Shown in pieces: positions 14,469 to 22,621 of a stretch of 64,000 nt of DNA. The stretch comes from Glycomyces lechevalierae. GTDB taxonomy: Bacteria; Actinomycetota; Actinomycetes; Mycobacteriales; Micromonosporaceae. Both the position numbers and the translations under genes were made by a program. The stretch covers positions 57,831-121,830 of the forward strand of contig NZ_JAPZVQ010000016.1 of NCBI RefSeq assembly GCF_027622945.1, read 5' to 3'. The notes below the pieces were generated by a model, which worked only from the letters and a program-made list of their open reading frames with translations, had not been told where the DNA came from and made no database searches. The stretch's first letter is position 1. Each line of letters opens with the position of its first letter.

Positions 14469-16583
14469 TCACCCCGCAGCGGGTTCGGCGAGCGCGGCGG
14501 CGAGTTCGGCCTCGAGGTAGGGGCCGAGGGTCGCGGCGTAGGTGTTGGTCATGTGGGCGTCGTCGCGGTAGACGAGGATGTTGCCGACGACGGGCGGGCA
14601 GACGCGGGGCCCGCAGATGTAGTCGATGAGGTCGACCTTGTGGATGCCGCTCGGGACCTCCAGGGCCTCGAACGCGCCCTCGTCGTAGTAGGAGGCGCGG
14701 TCGACGGTGCATTCGTTCGACTTGTGGCCGTTGAGGTCCACGCAGAGGGGGATGTCGAACCGGGGGCTCGGGGTGTCGCGGAGGGCGACCACGGCCGCGC
14801 CGGTCGCGAGGAGCTGCTCGTAGCGGTCGGTGTAGTCGGGGAAGGTCTCGTAGGCCTCGTAGCCGACGCGGGATCCGTAGGTGAGGACGAGGTCGGGCCG
14901 GATCTCGCCGAGCTCGGCGACGACGGCGTCGTTCCATGCGGCGCAGGAGCGGTAGCGCTCCTCGCCGAGGGCCTCCTGGCCGGTCTCGATGATGCAGGCG
15001 TTCTTGGTGTACGCGATGACGTGCCAGTTCCGGGCATCGGCGGCGTGGAGGACGGCCGGGAGCCACTGCCAGATCTTGGAGCCGCCGTACATGACGACCG
15101 TGGCGGTGGCTTCCGCTGCGGGCGTGGCGCTCTGCACAAGTTCGCCTCCGGCGAAGTCGCAGCGGATGGGCTCGTAGCCCTCCATGGTCTGGTTGCAGCG
15201 GCCGGAGAGCGCGGGGTCGTAGTCCTCGGCGGCTTCCAGTGTGGAGGGTGCGAAGGGGGCGTCGGGGGTCTCGAGGCCTTCGGCGAGCGCGGCCGCGCCG
15301 GGGTAGACGGCGGGGTCGGCGACGGCCTCGGCGAGGCGGTCGCGTTCGACGGTGATATACCAGCTCAGGGCCGCATAGGAGACGAGGACGAGGGCGAGGC
15401 TCGCGGCGCCGAGCGCGAAGGCGCCGCGCAGGCTCCGCTGGCCGAGTCCCGTTGCGGGGAGCCGTTGTTCGAGCGCCCAGTGGGTGGCCCAGGCGAGGAG
15501 GGCCGCGGCGGCGAGGATGCCGAGGCCGCCGAGGACGGTGGCGGTGTCGCGGCCGGTGGCGGTGAGGTAGCAGACGAGGATCGGCCAGTGCCACAGGTAG
15601 AGCGTGTACGAGAGGTCGCCGAGCCATTGCACGGGACGGGCGTTGAGGAGGCGCCCGGCGCCGCCGCCGGGGCTGAGGGAGGCGGCGATGACGACGGCGC
15701 AGGCGCCGCCGACGGGCCAGAGCGCGGCGAGGCCGGGGAAGGCGGTGCTGTCGAGGAAGCACCCGGCGCCGAGGAGGACGGCGACGCCGGCCCAGCCGAG
15801 CAGTGCGGCCGTCCAACGGGCTTGCGGCGCATCGGTGCTCGCGGCGGCGGCGCGCAGGCGCGGGAGGGCGACGGCGAGGAGGCCGCCGGCGGCGAACTGC
15901 CACAGGCGGGCGCGGAGGTCGAAGTAGGCGAAGGCCTGGTTCGTCGCGGTCTCCCACAGCGCGAAGGCGAACGACGCGGCGAAGACGAGCGCGAAGGCGG
16001 CGGCGAGGACGCGGCGGCGGCTCCAGCGGGCGCGGGCGGCGAGCCAGGCGGCTGCGGCGATGAGGATCGGCCACAGGACGTAGAACTGGGCTTGGACGCC
16101 CATGGACCAGTAGTGCTGGACGATGCTCGCGCCGTTGTTGGAGGAGAGGTAGTCGACGGAGTGGAGCGCGAGGTTCCAGTTGCCGTAGTAGAGCGCGGAG
16201 GCGAGGATGTCGCCGAGCTGCTGGTTCCAGGTGGCGCGCGGGAGCCAGACGACGGTCATGAGGACGGTGGCCGCGGCGACGACCAGCGCGGGCGGGAAGA
16301 TGCGGCGCACGATGCGGGCGGCGAAGGCGAGGGGGCGGACGGAGCCGGTCTTCTCGACGCTGCGGAGGAGGCTCGCGGTGATGAAGAAGCCCGAGAGCAG
16401 GAGGAACACGTCGACGCCGCCGGAGACGCGGTCGAACCAGAGGTGGTAGACGGCGATCACGACGATGGCGAGGCCGCGGAGGCCGTCGATCTCGCGCAGG
16501 CGCGGCGGTTTGGCGGCGGGCGGCGCGGGTGCGGTCGTGGCGGTGCCGGTGGGGGCGGCGCTGGTGCTCGCGGGGGTGCTCAT
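14469..16583 (-). CDS. OafA/OatA-like membrane acyltransferase with C-terminal SGNH-like domain
   Basis: A 704-residue protein. After ~30 disordered residues comes the acyltransferase-3 module of about ten membrane helices: REIDGLRGLAIVVIAVYH carries the conserved catalytic His region and DVFLLLSGFFI follows. Beyond residue ~400 is a large exported domain of the SGNH type used to O-acetylate glycans such as peptidoglycan or surface polysaccharide. The usual GDSH block reads YGGSKIWQW, so the Ser is kept but Asp and His are replaced; the distal DxxH block (DDAHMT) is present. ATG 16583 has GGAG close upstream; longer forms are unlikely because the extra residues are low-complexity Arg/Pro. Confidence 0.87.
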   Translation of the reverse strand: MSTPASTSAAPTGTATTAPAPPAAKPPRLREIDGLRGLAIVVIAVYHLWFDRVSGGVDVFLLLSGFFITASLLRSVEKTGSVRPLAFAARIVRRIFPPALVVAAATVLMTVVWLPRATWNQQLGDILASALYYGNWNLALHSVDYLSSNNGASIVQHYWSMGVQAQFYVLWPILIAAAAWLAARARWSRRRVLAAAFALVFAASFAFALWETATNQAFAYFDLRARLWQFAAGGLLAVALPRLRAAAASTDAPQARWTAALLGWAGVAVLLGAGCFLDSTAFPGLAALWPVGGACAVVIAASLSPGGGAGRLLNARPVQWLGDLSYTLYLWHWPILVCYLTATGRDTATVLGGLGILAAAALLAWATHWALEQRLPATGLGQRSLRGAFALGAASLALVLVSYAALSWYITVERDRLAEAVADPAVYPGAAALAEGLETPDAPFAPSTLEAAEDYDPALSGRCNQTMEGYEPIRCDFAGGELVQSATPAAEATATVVMYGGSKIWQWLPAVLHAADARNWHVIAYTKNACIIETGQEALGEERYRSCAAWNDAVVAELGEIRPDLVLTYGSRVGYEAYETFPDYTDRYEQLLATGAAVVALRDTPSPRFDIPLCVDLNGHKSNECTVDRASYYDEGAFEALEVPSGIHKVDLIDYICGPRVCPPVVGNILVYRDDAHMTNTYAATLGPYLEAELAAALAEPAAG

Positions 16584-17130
16584 CGGTCTCCGGGGGAGGC
16601 GGCGTGCTGGGGGCACGGTGCGGTGGTCTCCCGAGGGTAGCGGCGGCGGGTTGCGGGAAGGCGGGCGGCGTTGGCGCGGAAGGGGTCGGGAGGTTGAACG
16701 CGAGTGTGGCGGTTCGCGGCGGATGCCCATAAATCGGGCATTCGGAGCCGCCCCCGGTTCGATGATGGCAGGAGGGTGTGACAGTGCGGTCGGATTGCGG
16801 ATCGGCGGCGCAGCACCGACGGGCGGCGCGAGTCGGGCTCGCGTCGGGCGGGACGCGGCCCCGGTGTGCGGTTGCGCCTTCTCGGGTGCGGCGGCGAGGC
16901 GGTTTGGGGCGGGCGGGCTCGGACGCCGATGCGGCTCGGGCGGGCGGGGCGGGCCCTGGGCGAGGCTCCGGGTTCGCGGTGCGGCCCGGCTCGGGGTTTG
17001 CGGTTCGGACTCGGGGCGGGGTTCGGGGCCCGCGGGGCGTCCTGGCTTTTCTATGCAAAACGGGCGTTGGTGAGCGCCCTTGATTCGACGGTGGCGGGCG
17101 GGTCTGACAACTGAATGACCGGTGGGGCGA
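16584..17130. other. Gene-free 5' region between acyltransferase and accD
   Basis: About 550 bp with no credible gene despite several open frames of Arg/Gly/Ala-rich low complexity. It must contain the acyltransferase promoter near its left end; around 16720-16780 it is less GC-rich. The rest is GGGC-rich and unremarkable. Confidence 0.5.
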
Positions 17131-17135
17131 ATTCG

Positions 17136-17189
17136 TTGACAGGCGGGCGCGGGCGGGACACAATATGCTTGCCTTAACGATCGTTAAGG
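17136..17189 (+). promoter_or_regulatory. accD-fadE promoter with overlapping 18-bp palindromic operator
   Basis: TTGACA at 17136-17141, a 17-bp spacer, and CACAAT at 17159-17164 form a good sigma70-type promoter. The perfect palindrome CCTTAACGATCGTTAAGG at 17172-17189 covers the expected start site. This is the classical layout for repression, most likely by a TetR-type regulator encoded elsewhere. Confidence 0.82.
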
Positions 17190-17217
17190 GACGCTGTTTC
17201 GGCAAGGAGGCCGTGCC

Positions 17218-18738
17218 GTGGAATTCGGGGACTACCCGGTCGAACGGGAGCGGATCGAGCGCGGCGGCGCCGAGAAGTACCACCAGGCCGCGGCCGCCGC
17301 GGGGAAGTACCACGCCCGCGAGCGCATCCGGCGACTGTGCGACCCCGACTCGTTCCGCGAGGACAACCTCTGGGCCAACCCCGATCCGACGCTGCCGGCC
17401 GACGGCGTCGTCGTCGGCACCGCCACCGTGCAGGGCCGCCCGATCCGGCTCGTCGCCAACGACTCCACGGTGAAGGCCGGGTCGTGGGGCGCGCGCACCG
17501 TGGAGAAGATCATCCGCACCGTCGAGGCCGCCCAGCTCGAGCAGCACCCGATCGTCTACCTCGTCGACTCCGCCGGGGCGCGCATCACCGACCAGGTGCA
17601 GCTCTTCCCCGGCCGCCGCGGCGCGGGCCGGATCTTCCACGAGCAGGTGCGCGCCTCGGGCCGGATCCCGCAGGCGTGCGCGCTGTTCGGGCCCAGCGCC
17701 GCCGGGGGCGCGTACATCCCCGCGTTCTGCGACATCGTCGCCATGGTCGACGGCAACGCCTCCATGTACCTCGGCAGCCCGCGCATGGTCGAGATGGTCA
17801 CCGGCGAGAAGACCACCCTGGAGGACATGGGCGGCGCGCGCGTCCACTGCGAGCAGTCCGGCGTCGGGCACTTCCTGTGCCGCAACGAGGACGAGGCGAT
17901 CGCGTCGGTCCGGCGCTGGCTCTCGTACCTGCCGTCGAACTGGACGCAGCCCGCGCCGGTGCGCGCGGCCCGCCCGCCGCTGCCGGTCGACCTCGCCGCG
18001 CAGATCCCCGCGAGCGAGTCCGCGCCGTTCGACATGCACGCCTTCATCGACGGGCTCGTCGACCGCGACTCCGTGCTCGAGGTGCAGGCCCGCTGGGCCG
18101 GGGAGCTCATCACGGCGTTCGCGCGGCTCGACGGCCGGCCCGTGGGCGTCGTCGCCAACAACTCCGCGGTGCGCGGCGGGGTCCTGTTCTCCGACTCCGC
18201 GGACAAGGCCGCCCGGTTCGTGTCCACTTGCGACTCGTTCAATGTGCCGCTGCTGTTCCTCGCGGACGTCCCCGGCTTCATGGTCGGGGCCGCCGTCGAG
18301 CACGGCGGCATCATCCGCCACGGCGCCAAGATGATCGCATCGGTGGCGGAAGCCACCGTCCCCAAGCTCTGTGTCGTCGTCCGCAAGGCCTACGGCGCCG
18401 GCCTCTACGCCATGGCCGGCCCCGCCTTCGGCTCCGACGCCGTGCTCGCCCTCCCGACCGCGCGCATCGCCGTCATGGGCGCCGAAGCGGCCGTCAACGC
18501 CGTGTACGCCAACAAGATCGCCGCCATCGACGACCCCGCCCAGCGGGAGCGGTTCGTGGCGGACAAGCGGGCCGAGTACGAGGCCGACGTCGACCTGCGC
18601 CGCCTCGCCGGCGAACTCGTCGTCGACGACATCGTCGAACCCGCCGCACTCCGCGATGACCTCATCGCCCGATACCGCCGGCTGACCCACAAGGACCGCC
18701 GGTTCTCCGACCGCAGACACCCGATCACACCGGTGTAG
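17218..18738 (+). CDS. Acyl-CoA carboxylase beta (carboxyltransferase) subunit
   Basis: A 506-residue AccD-family protein that transfers CO2 from carboxybiotin to an acyl-CoA. The two crotonase-like halves are visible: the first with FGPSAAGGAYIPA (acyl-CoA oxyanion site), the second with AYGAGLYAMAGPAF. GTG 17218 has AAGGAGG 7 bases upstream. Followed 43 bases later by an acyl-CoA dehydrogenase, it recalls leucine or odd-chain catabolic operons (accD1-fadE19), so methylcrotonyl-CoA or a similar branched substrate is plausible. No biotin carboxylase/BCCP subunit is in the window, so the alpha partner must be encoded elsewhere. Operator-controlled promoter upstream. Confidence 0.9.
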   Translation: MEFGDYPVERERIERGGAEKYHQAAAAAGKYHARERIRRLCDPDSFREDNLWANPDPTLPADGVVVGTATVQGRPIRLVANDSTVKAGSWGARTVEKIIRTVEAAQLEQHPIVYLVDSAGARITDQVQLFPGRRGAGRIFHEQVRASGRIPQACALFGPSAAGGAYIPAFCDIVAMVDGNASMYLGSPRMVEMVTGEKTTLEDMGGARVHCEQSGVGHFLCRNEDEAIASVRRWLSYLPSNWTQPAPVRAARPPLPVDLAAQIPASESAPFDMHAFIDGLVDRDSVLEVQARWAGELITAFARLDGRPVGVVANNSAVRGGVLFSDSADKAARFVSTCDSFNVPLLFLADVPGFMVGAAVEHGGIIRHGAKMIASVAEATVPKLCVVVRKAYGAGLYAMAGPAFGSDAVLALPTARIAVMGAEAAVNAVYANKIAAIDDPAQRERFVADKRAEYEADVDLRRLAGELVVDDIVEPAALRDDLIARYRRLTHKDRRFSDRRHPITPV

Positions 18739-18781
18739 CCGCCACGGCGCTTGCGAACCGCCTACCAGCAGGGAGACCGCC

Positions 18782-19909
18782 ATGAAACTCGACCTCGAGC
18801 AGACCGAATTCGCCGCCGCCGTGCGCGCCTTCGCCCAGGACCGCATCAAACCGGTCATCGGCGACTTCTACGAGCGCGGCGAGTTCCCCGCCGAACTCGT
18901 CCGCGACCTCGGCAAACTCGGCGTCCTCGGCGTCACCCTCCCCGAGGAGTACGGCGGCGCCGGCGAAGGCCTCTTCATGCTCGGCCTCGCCCTCGAGGAG
19001 ATCGCCCGCGTCGACGCCTCCGTGGCCGTCACCGTCGAAGCCTCCGTCACCCTCGGCGCCGAGGGCATCGCCCGCTACGGCAGCGCCGAGCAGCGCGCCA
19101 AATGGCTCCCGCGCCTCGCCAACGGCCAGGGCCTCGTCGCGTTCGCCCTCACCGAACCCGGCGGCGGCACCGACGCCGGCCACACCGACACCAAGGCCCG
19201 CCTCGATGACGGCGAATGGGTCATCGACGGCGCCAAGTGCTTCATCACCAACGCCGGCACCGAGATGACCGACCTCATCATCGCCACCGCCCAGACCGGC
19301 CCCGGCGAGGTCTCCTGCATCGCCGTCGAACCCGGCACCCCCGGGCTCCAGATCGGCCCCGAGTACTCCAAGGTCGGCTGGCGCGCCTCCGACACCCGGC
19401 CCGTCTACTTCGACGGCTGCCGCGTCCCCGAGGCCAACCTCGTGGGCCAGCGCGGCCGCGGGTTCGTGCAGTTCCTGGAGCTGCTGGACGCGGGCCGGGT
19501 GGCGATCGCGGCGCTCGCGACCGGTTCGGCGCAGGGGTGCCTGGACGAGGCGCTGGCGCACGCGAAGGAGCGGGTGGCGTTCGGGCGGCCGATCGGGGAG
19601 AACCAGGCGATCGCGTTCATGCTGGCGGACATGCGGCTGCGGGCGCACACGTCGCGGCTGGCGTGGCAGGACGCGGCGTTGAAGGCGGACGCGGGCGAGC
19701 CGTTCGGGACGGACGCGGCGCTGGCGAAGCTGCACGCGTCGCAGGCGGCGGTGGAGAACGCGCGGGAGGCGACGCAGATCTTCGGCGGGTACGGGTTCAT
19801 GAACGAGACGCCGGTGGCGCGGGCGTGGCGGGACGCGAAGGTGCTGGAGATCGGGGAGGGCACGAACGAGGTGCAGCGGATGCTGATCGCGCGGTCGCTG
19901 GGGCTGTAG
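18782..19909 (+). CDS. Acyl-CoA dehydrogenase
   Basis: A 375-residue FAD enzyme that makes 2-enoyl-CoA. Motifs: FALTEPGGGTDAG (FAD-binding), CFITNAGT, a C-terminal QIFGGYGF, and EIGEGTNEVQRMLIAR whose Glu is the likely catalytic base. ATG 18782 follows CAGGGAG. It is the second gene of the accD operon, so a branched-chain acyl-CoA is a reasonable substrate; that is inference. Odd: up to about base 19440 nearly every synonymous third position is C, and after it nearly every one is G (GCC to GCG, CTC to CTG, CGC to CGG), although the protein reads as one continuous ACAD. Confidence 0.93.
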   Translation: MKLDLEQTEFAAAVRAFAQDRIKPVIGDFYERGEFPAELVRDLGKLGVLGVTLPEEYGGAGEGLFMLGLALEEIARVDASVAVTVEASVTLGAEGIARYGSAEQRAKWLPRLANGQGLVAFALTEPGGGTDAGHTDTKARLDDGEWVIDGAKCFITNAGTEMTDLIIATAQTGPGEVSCIAVEPGTPGLQIGPEYSKVGWRASDTRPVYFDGCRVPEANLVGQRGRGFVQFLELLDAGRVAIAALATGSAQGCLDEALAHAKERVAFGRPIGENQAIAFMLADMRLRAHTSRLAWQDAALKADAGEPFGTDAALAKLHASQAAVENAREATQIFGGYGFMNETPVARAWRDAKVLEIGEGTNEVQRMLIARSLGL

Positions 19910-20165
19910 GGCGTTGGGGCCGTTGGGTCTCGGGGCTGGTGGGCGCGGTGTGGCCGGAGTGGTGGCGCGGTGGTGCCGGGGGTCTGTGAGCTTCCTGAGA
20001 ATTCGATGAAGCTTCAACTAAAACTCTTGATATCCGGCCGCTGTCCGTGACAAGCTCGGCATTCCGGCGTTAGCGTTGCGGCCGCAGGCGCCGCAACGGC
20101 AAGGCCCGGCCCGCAGGACGGGCCGCGGCCGGCCACGGCGCCGCGGAGCGCTAAGGAGTTCGACA

Positions 20166-20648
20166 ATGACCGACACCAGGGCGGGATCCGATCCGGCGGG
20201 CCGCGTGCTCGCGTCACGGCGCGGCGTGATGTGCGGGCTGGCCGGGCTGGGCGCGGCGGGCGCGCTCGCCGCGTGCGGCACCGCCGAGTCCCCGAACGGG
20301 TCCGACCCGACCTCCGGCGGGGCCGACGCGACGACCGGCTCGACCGGGTCCGCGGGCGAGACCGGCGGCACCGGGATCGCCGCGGCCGCGGACGTGCCCG
20401 TCGGCGGCGGCATCGTCGTCGACGAGACCGTGATCGTGCAGCCGACCGCCGACGAGTTCCTGGCGTTCTCGGCCGTCTGCCCCCACCAGGGCGCGATCGT
20501 CGCCGCCCCCGACGCGGACGGCAACATCATCTGCCCCCGCCACCAGTCGACGTGGACGATCGACGGCGAGCTCGAAGAGGGCCCCGCCGAGACGAACCTG
20601 TCCGCCGTGGAGATCACCGTCGAGGACGGCCAGATCTCCCTGGCCTAG
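20166..20648 (+). CDS. Rieske [2Fe-2S] lipoprotein with Tat-type signal
   Basis: A 160-residue protein. Residues 18-37 form an export signal with paired arginines (SRRGVMCGLAGLG) ending in a lipobox LAAC, then a Ser/Gly/Thr linker. The Rieske fold carries CPHQG and CPRHQST, i.e. the C-x-H and C-x2-H ligand pairs of the cluster. It is likely an electron carrier tethered outside the membrane, loaded in the cytosol and exported by Tat. ATG 20166 has AAGGAG 7 bases upstream. No cytochrome or oxygenase partner is adjacent. Confidence 0.9.
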   Translation: MTDTRAGSDPAGRVLASRRGVMCGLAGLGAAGALAACGTAESPNGSDPTSGGADATTGSTGSAGETGGTGIAAAADVPVGGGIVVDETVIVQPTADEFLAFSAVCPHQGAIVAAPDADGNIICPRHQSTWTIDGELEEGPAETNLSAVEITVEDGQISLA

Positions 20649-20660
20649 CGGCGAAGACGC

Positions 20661-20697
20661 GACAACGGCCGGGACGCGGGGCGTCCCGGCCGTTGTC
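20661..20697. terminator. Bidirectional hairpin between Rieske and DUF3151 genes
   Basis: GACAACGGCCGGGACGC (20661-20677) and its exact complement (20681-20697) around a GGG loop: a perfect 17-bp stem between convergent genes. Confidence 0.85.
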
Positions 20698-20704
20698 GTT
20701 CGGT

Positions 20705-21112
20705 CTAGGTCAGGGCGTCCGCCGCGGCCGGGTCCGAGTCGCGCAGGAACTGCGCGCAGCGGGCGGCCTCGTCGGCCTCGCCGATCGCCGCCGCGGCACG
20801 CGAGAGCTGGTGCAGGGACTTGAGGAAGCCGCGGTTCGGCTTGTGGTCCCAGGGGATCGGGCCGTGGCCCTTCCAGCCGCTGCGGCGCAGCTGGTCGAGG
20901 CCGCGGTGGTATCCGGTGCGCGCGAACGCGTAAGCGGTGACGTCGTCGCCCGACTCCAGGGCGTTCTTCGCGAGGCGCGCCCAGGCGGCGCAGAACCACG
21001 GGAAGCGGCGGACCGTGTCCTCGGGCGAGTGCTCGTCGAGGAACGTCCTGGCCTCGGTGTCCTCGGGCAGCTTCGTCGCCGGAGGCTGGGACATGAGATT
21101 CTGCGGAGCCAA
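20705..21112 (-). CDS. DUF3151 family protein
   Basis: A 135-residue cytosolic protein of the actinobacterial DUF3151 family, with the conserved core AYAFARTGYHRGLDQLRRSGWKG and PIPWDHKPNRGFLKSL. Function unknown. I place the start at TTG 21112: GAGG lies eight bases upstream and the resulting N-terminus MAPQNLMSQPPATKLP resembles family N-termini (NLL..PPPTxLP). ATG 21094 has no Shine-Dalgarno. It begins 10 bases after nhaA ends, so it is probably co-transcribed with nhaA. Confidence 0.87.
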   Translation of the reverse strand: MAPQNLMSQPPATKLPEDTEARTFLDEHSPEDTVRRFPWFCAAWARLAKNALESGDDVTAYAFARTGYHRGLDQLRRSGWKGHGPIPWDHKPNRGFLKSLHQLSRAAAAIGEADEAARCAQFLRDSDPAAADALT

Positions 21113-21122
21113 TACGCTGTCC

Positions 21123-22574
21123 TCACTCTAGGGTCGAGTCGCTGTGAACAAAGCAGTCGGCCAAGCCTAACCCCGCGTTGGCAGCGCCCTCCACAGCCCG
21201 CTCGTCCTCGTCCGCTTCGTCGGGCTGCGGCGTCTTCGGGGCGGTCAGGTGGACGGCGAGCGCGCCGAGGACCGCGGCGATGAACGAGGCGCAGAGCACG
21301 CCGATCTTGGCCTCGTCCGTGAGCAGGTCCGCGTCCCCGCCGCTGAACGCGAGCTCGGTGATGAACAGCGCCACTGTGAACCCGATGCCCGCGACCATCG
21401 CGATCGCGGCGAGCAGCGGCCAGGTGGCGCCCGTGGGCATCCGCCCCCACCCGAGCTTCACGACGACCCACGTGACGGTGGTGATGCCGACGAGCTTGCC
21501 GACGACGAGGCCGAGCACGATCCCGAGTGTCACCGTGGACGTGACGGCGGCCGCGAACAGGTCGCTGGAGAGCGCGACCCCGGCGTTCGCGAGCGCGAAG
21601 AGCGGCAGGACCACGTACGAGGAGAACATGTGGTTGCGGGCCTGGATCCGCTCGGTCGGCGGCACCGCGTCCCGGGCGATCTTCACGAGGCGCTCGGTCT
21701 CCTCGGCCGTGAGCCCGCCCTTGGCCATCTCCTGCGCCTCCTCGTGCGCGACCTGCGGGTCGAGCAGCGGCCGCGCGGAGATGATGAGGCCCATGATCAC
21801 GCCCGCGATCGTCGCGTGCACCCCGGATTCGAGCATGGCGACCCACAGGGCGATGCCCACAAGCAGGTAGAGGGGGGCGGACCAGACGTTGAGGAGGCGC
21901 AGCACGATCGCGAGCGCGGTGAGCGCCCCGGCGGCCGCGAGCCACGCCATCGACAGGTCGTCCGTGTAGAAGACCGCGATGACCGCGATCGCGCCCAGGT
22001 CGTCGACGATCGCGAGCGTGAGGAGGAAGATCCTTGCGGCCGAAGGGATCCGGGAGCCGAAGAGGGCGAGGACGCCGACGGCGAACGCGATGTCGGTGGC
22101 CATCGGGATGCCCCAGCCGCCCGCGCCCTCGCCGCCGGCGTTGAACGCGGCGTAGATGAGGGCCGGGGCGGCCATGCCGCCGATCGCGGCCGCGATGGGC
22201 GGGACCGCGTTGCGGGGGTTGGAGAGCTCCCCGGAGACGATCTCGCTCTTGATCTCCACGCCGACGACGAAGAAGAAGATGGCCATGAGGCCGTCGTTGA
22301 TCCAGTCCTGGAGGGTGTGGTGCAGTTCGAAGTCGCCGAATTGGAACGTGATGTCCAGGCCCCACAGGGCGTCGTACGAGTCGGCCCACGGCGAGTTCGC
22401 CCAGAGCATCGCGACGACGGCGCAGACGACGAGGACGACGCCCGCCGCCGGTTCGATCTTGAGGAACTCGGCGGCGGGGCGTCCGACGTAGCGGGCGAGC
22501 GGGCGTCGCGAGTAGAGGAACGCCGGCTCGGAGCGCCAGATGGGTGACTTCCAGGGTTCCTTCGACTCGGTCAT
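21123..22574 (-). CDS. nhaA: Na+/H+ antiporter NhaA
   Basis: A 483-residue polytopic membrane protein of the NhaA family, exchanging internal Na+ for external H+ in pH and salt homeostasis. Family hallmarks are MATDIAFAVGVLALFG and LAIVDDLGAIAVIAVFY; the adjacent aspartates are the ion-binding pair. About 11-12 helices are visible, with a central loop of ~45 charged residues and a C-terminal acidic tail of ~45 residues (PQPDEADEDER onward) not found in the E. coli protein. The Shine-Dalgarno is not evident. DUF3151 follows closely. Confidence 0.93.
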   Translation of the reverse strand: MTESKEPWKSPIWRSEPAFLYSRRPLARYVGRPAAEFLKIEPAAGVVLVVCAVVAMLWANSPWADSYDALWGLDITFQFGDFELHHTLQDWINDGLMAIFFFVVGVEIKSEIVSGELSNPRNAVPPIAAAIGGMAAPALIYAAFNAGGEGAGGWGIPMATDIAFAVGVLALFGSRIPSAARIFLLTLAIVDDLGAIAVIAVFYTDDLSMAWLAAAGALTALAIVLRLLNVWSAPLYLLVGIALWVAMLESGVHATIAGVIMGLIISARPLLDPQVAHEEAQEMAKGGLTAEETERLVKIARDAVPPTERIQARNHMFSSYVVLPLFALANAGVALSSDLFAAAVTSTVTLGIVLGLVVGKLVGITTVTWVVVKLGWGRMPTGATWPLLAAIAMVAGIGFTVALFITELAFSGGDADLLTDEAKIGVLCASFIAAVLGALAVHLTAPKTPQPDEADEDERAVEGAANAGLGLADCFVHSDSTLE

Positions 22575-22621
22575 GCGAGGGAGCCTATCGACGGAGCGGA
22601 CTCATCGGCACCTTGTCGTCA

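Noticed and set aside
14422..18858. Very long open frame on the minus strand (over 1400 codons) and several other long antisense frames
   Set aside because: They lie opposite well-identified genes (acyltransferase, accD) and translate to Arg/Pro/His-rich low complexity, as expected for shadows in high-GC DNA.
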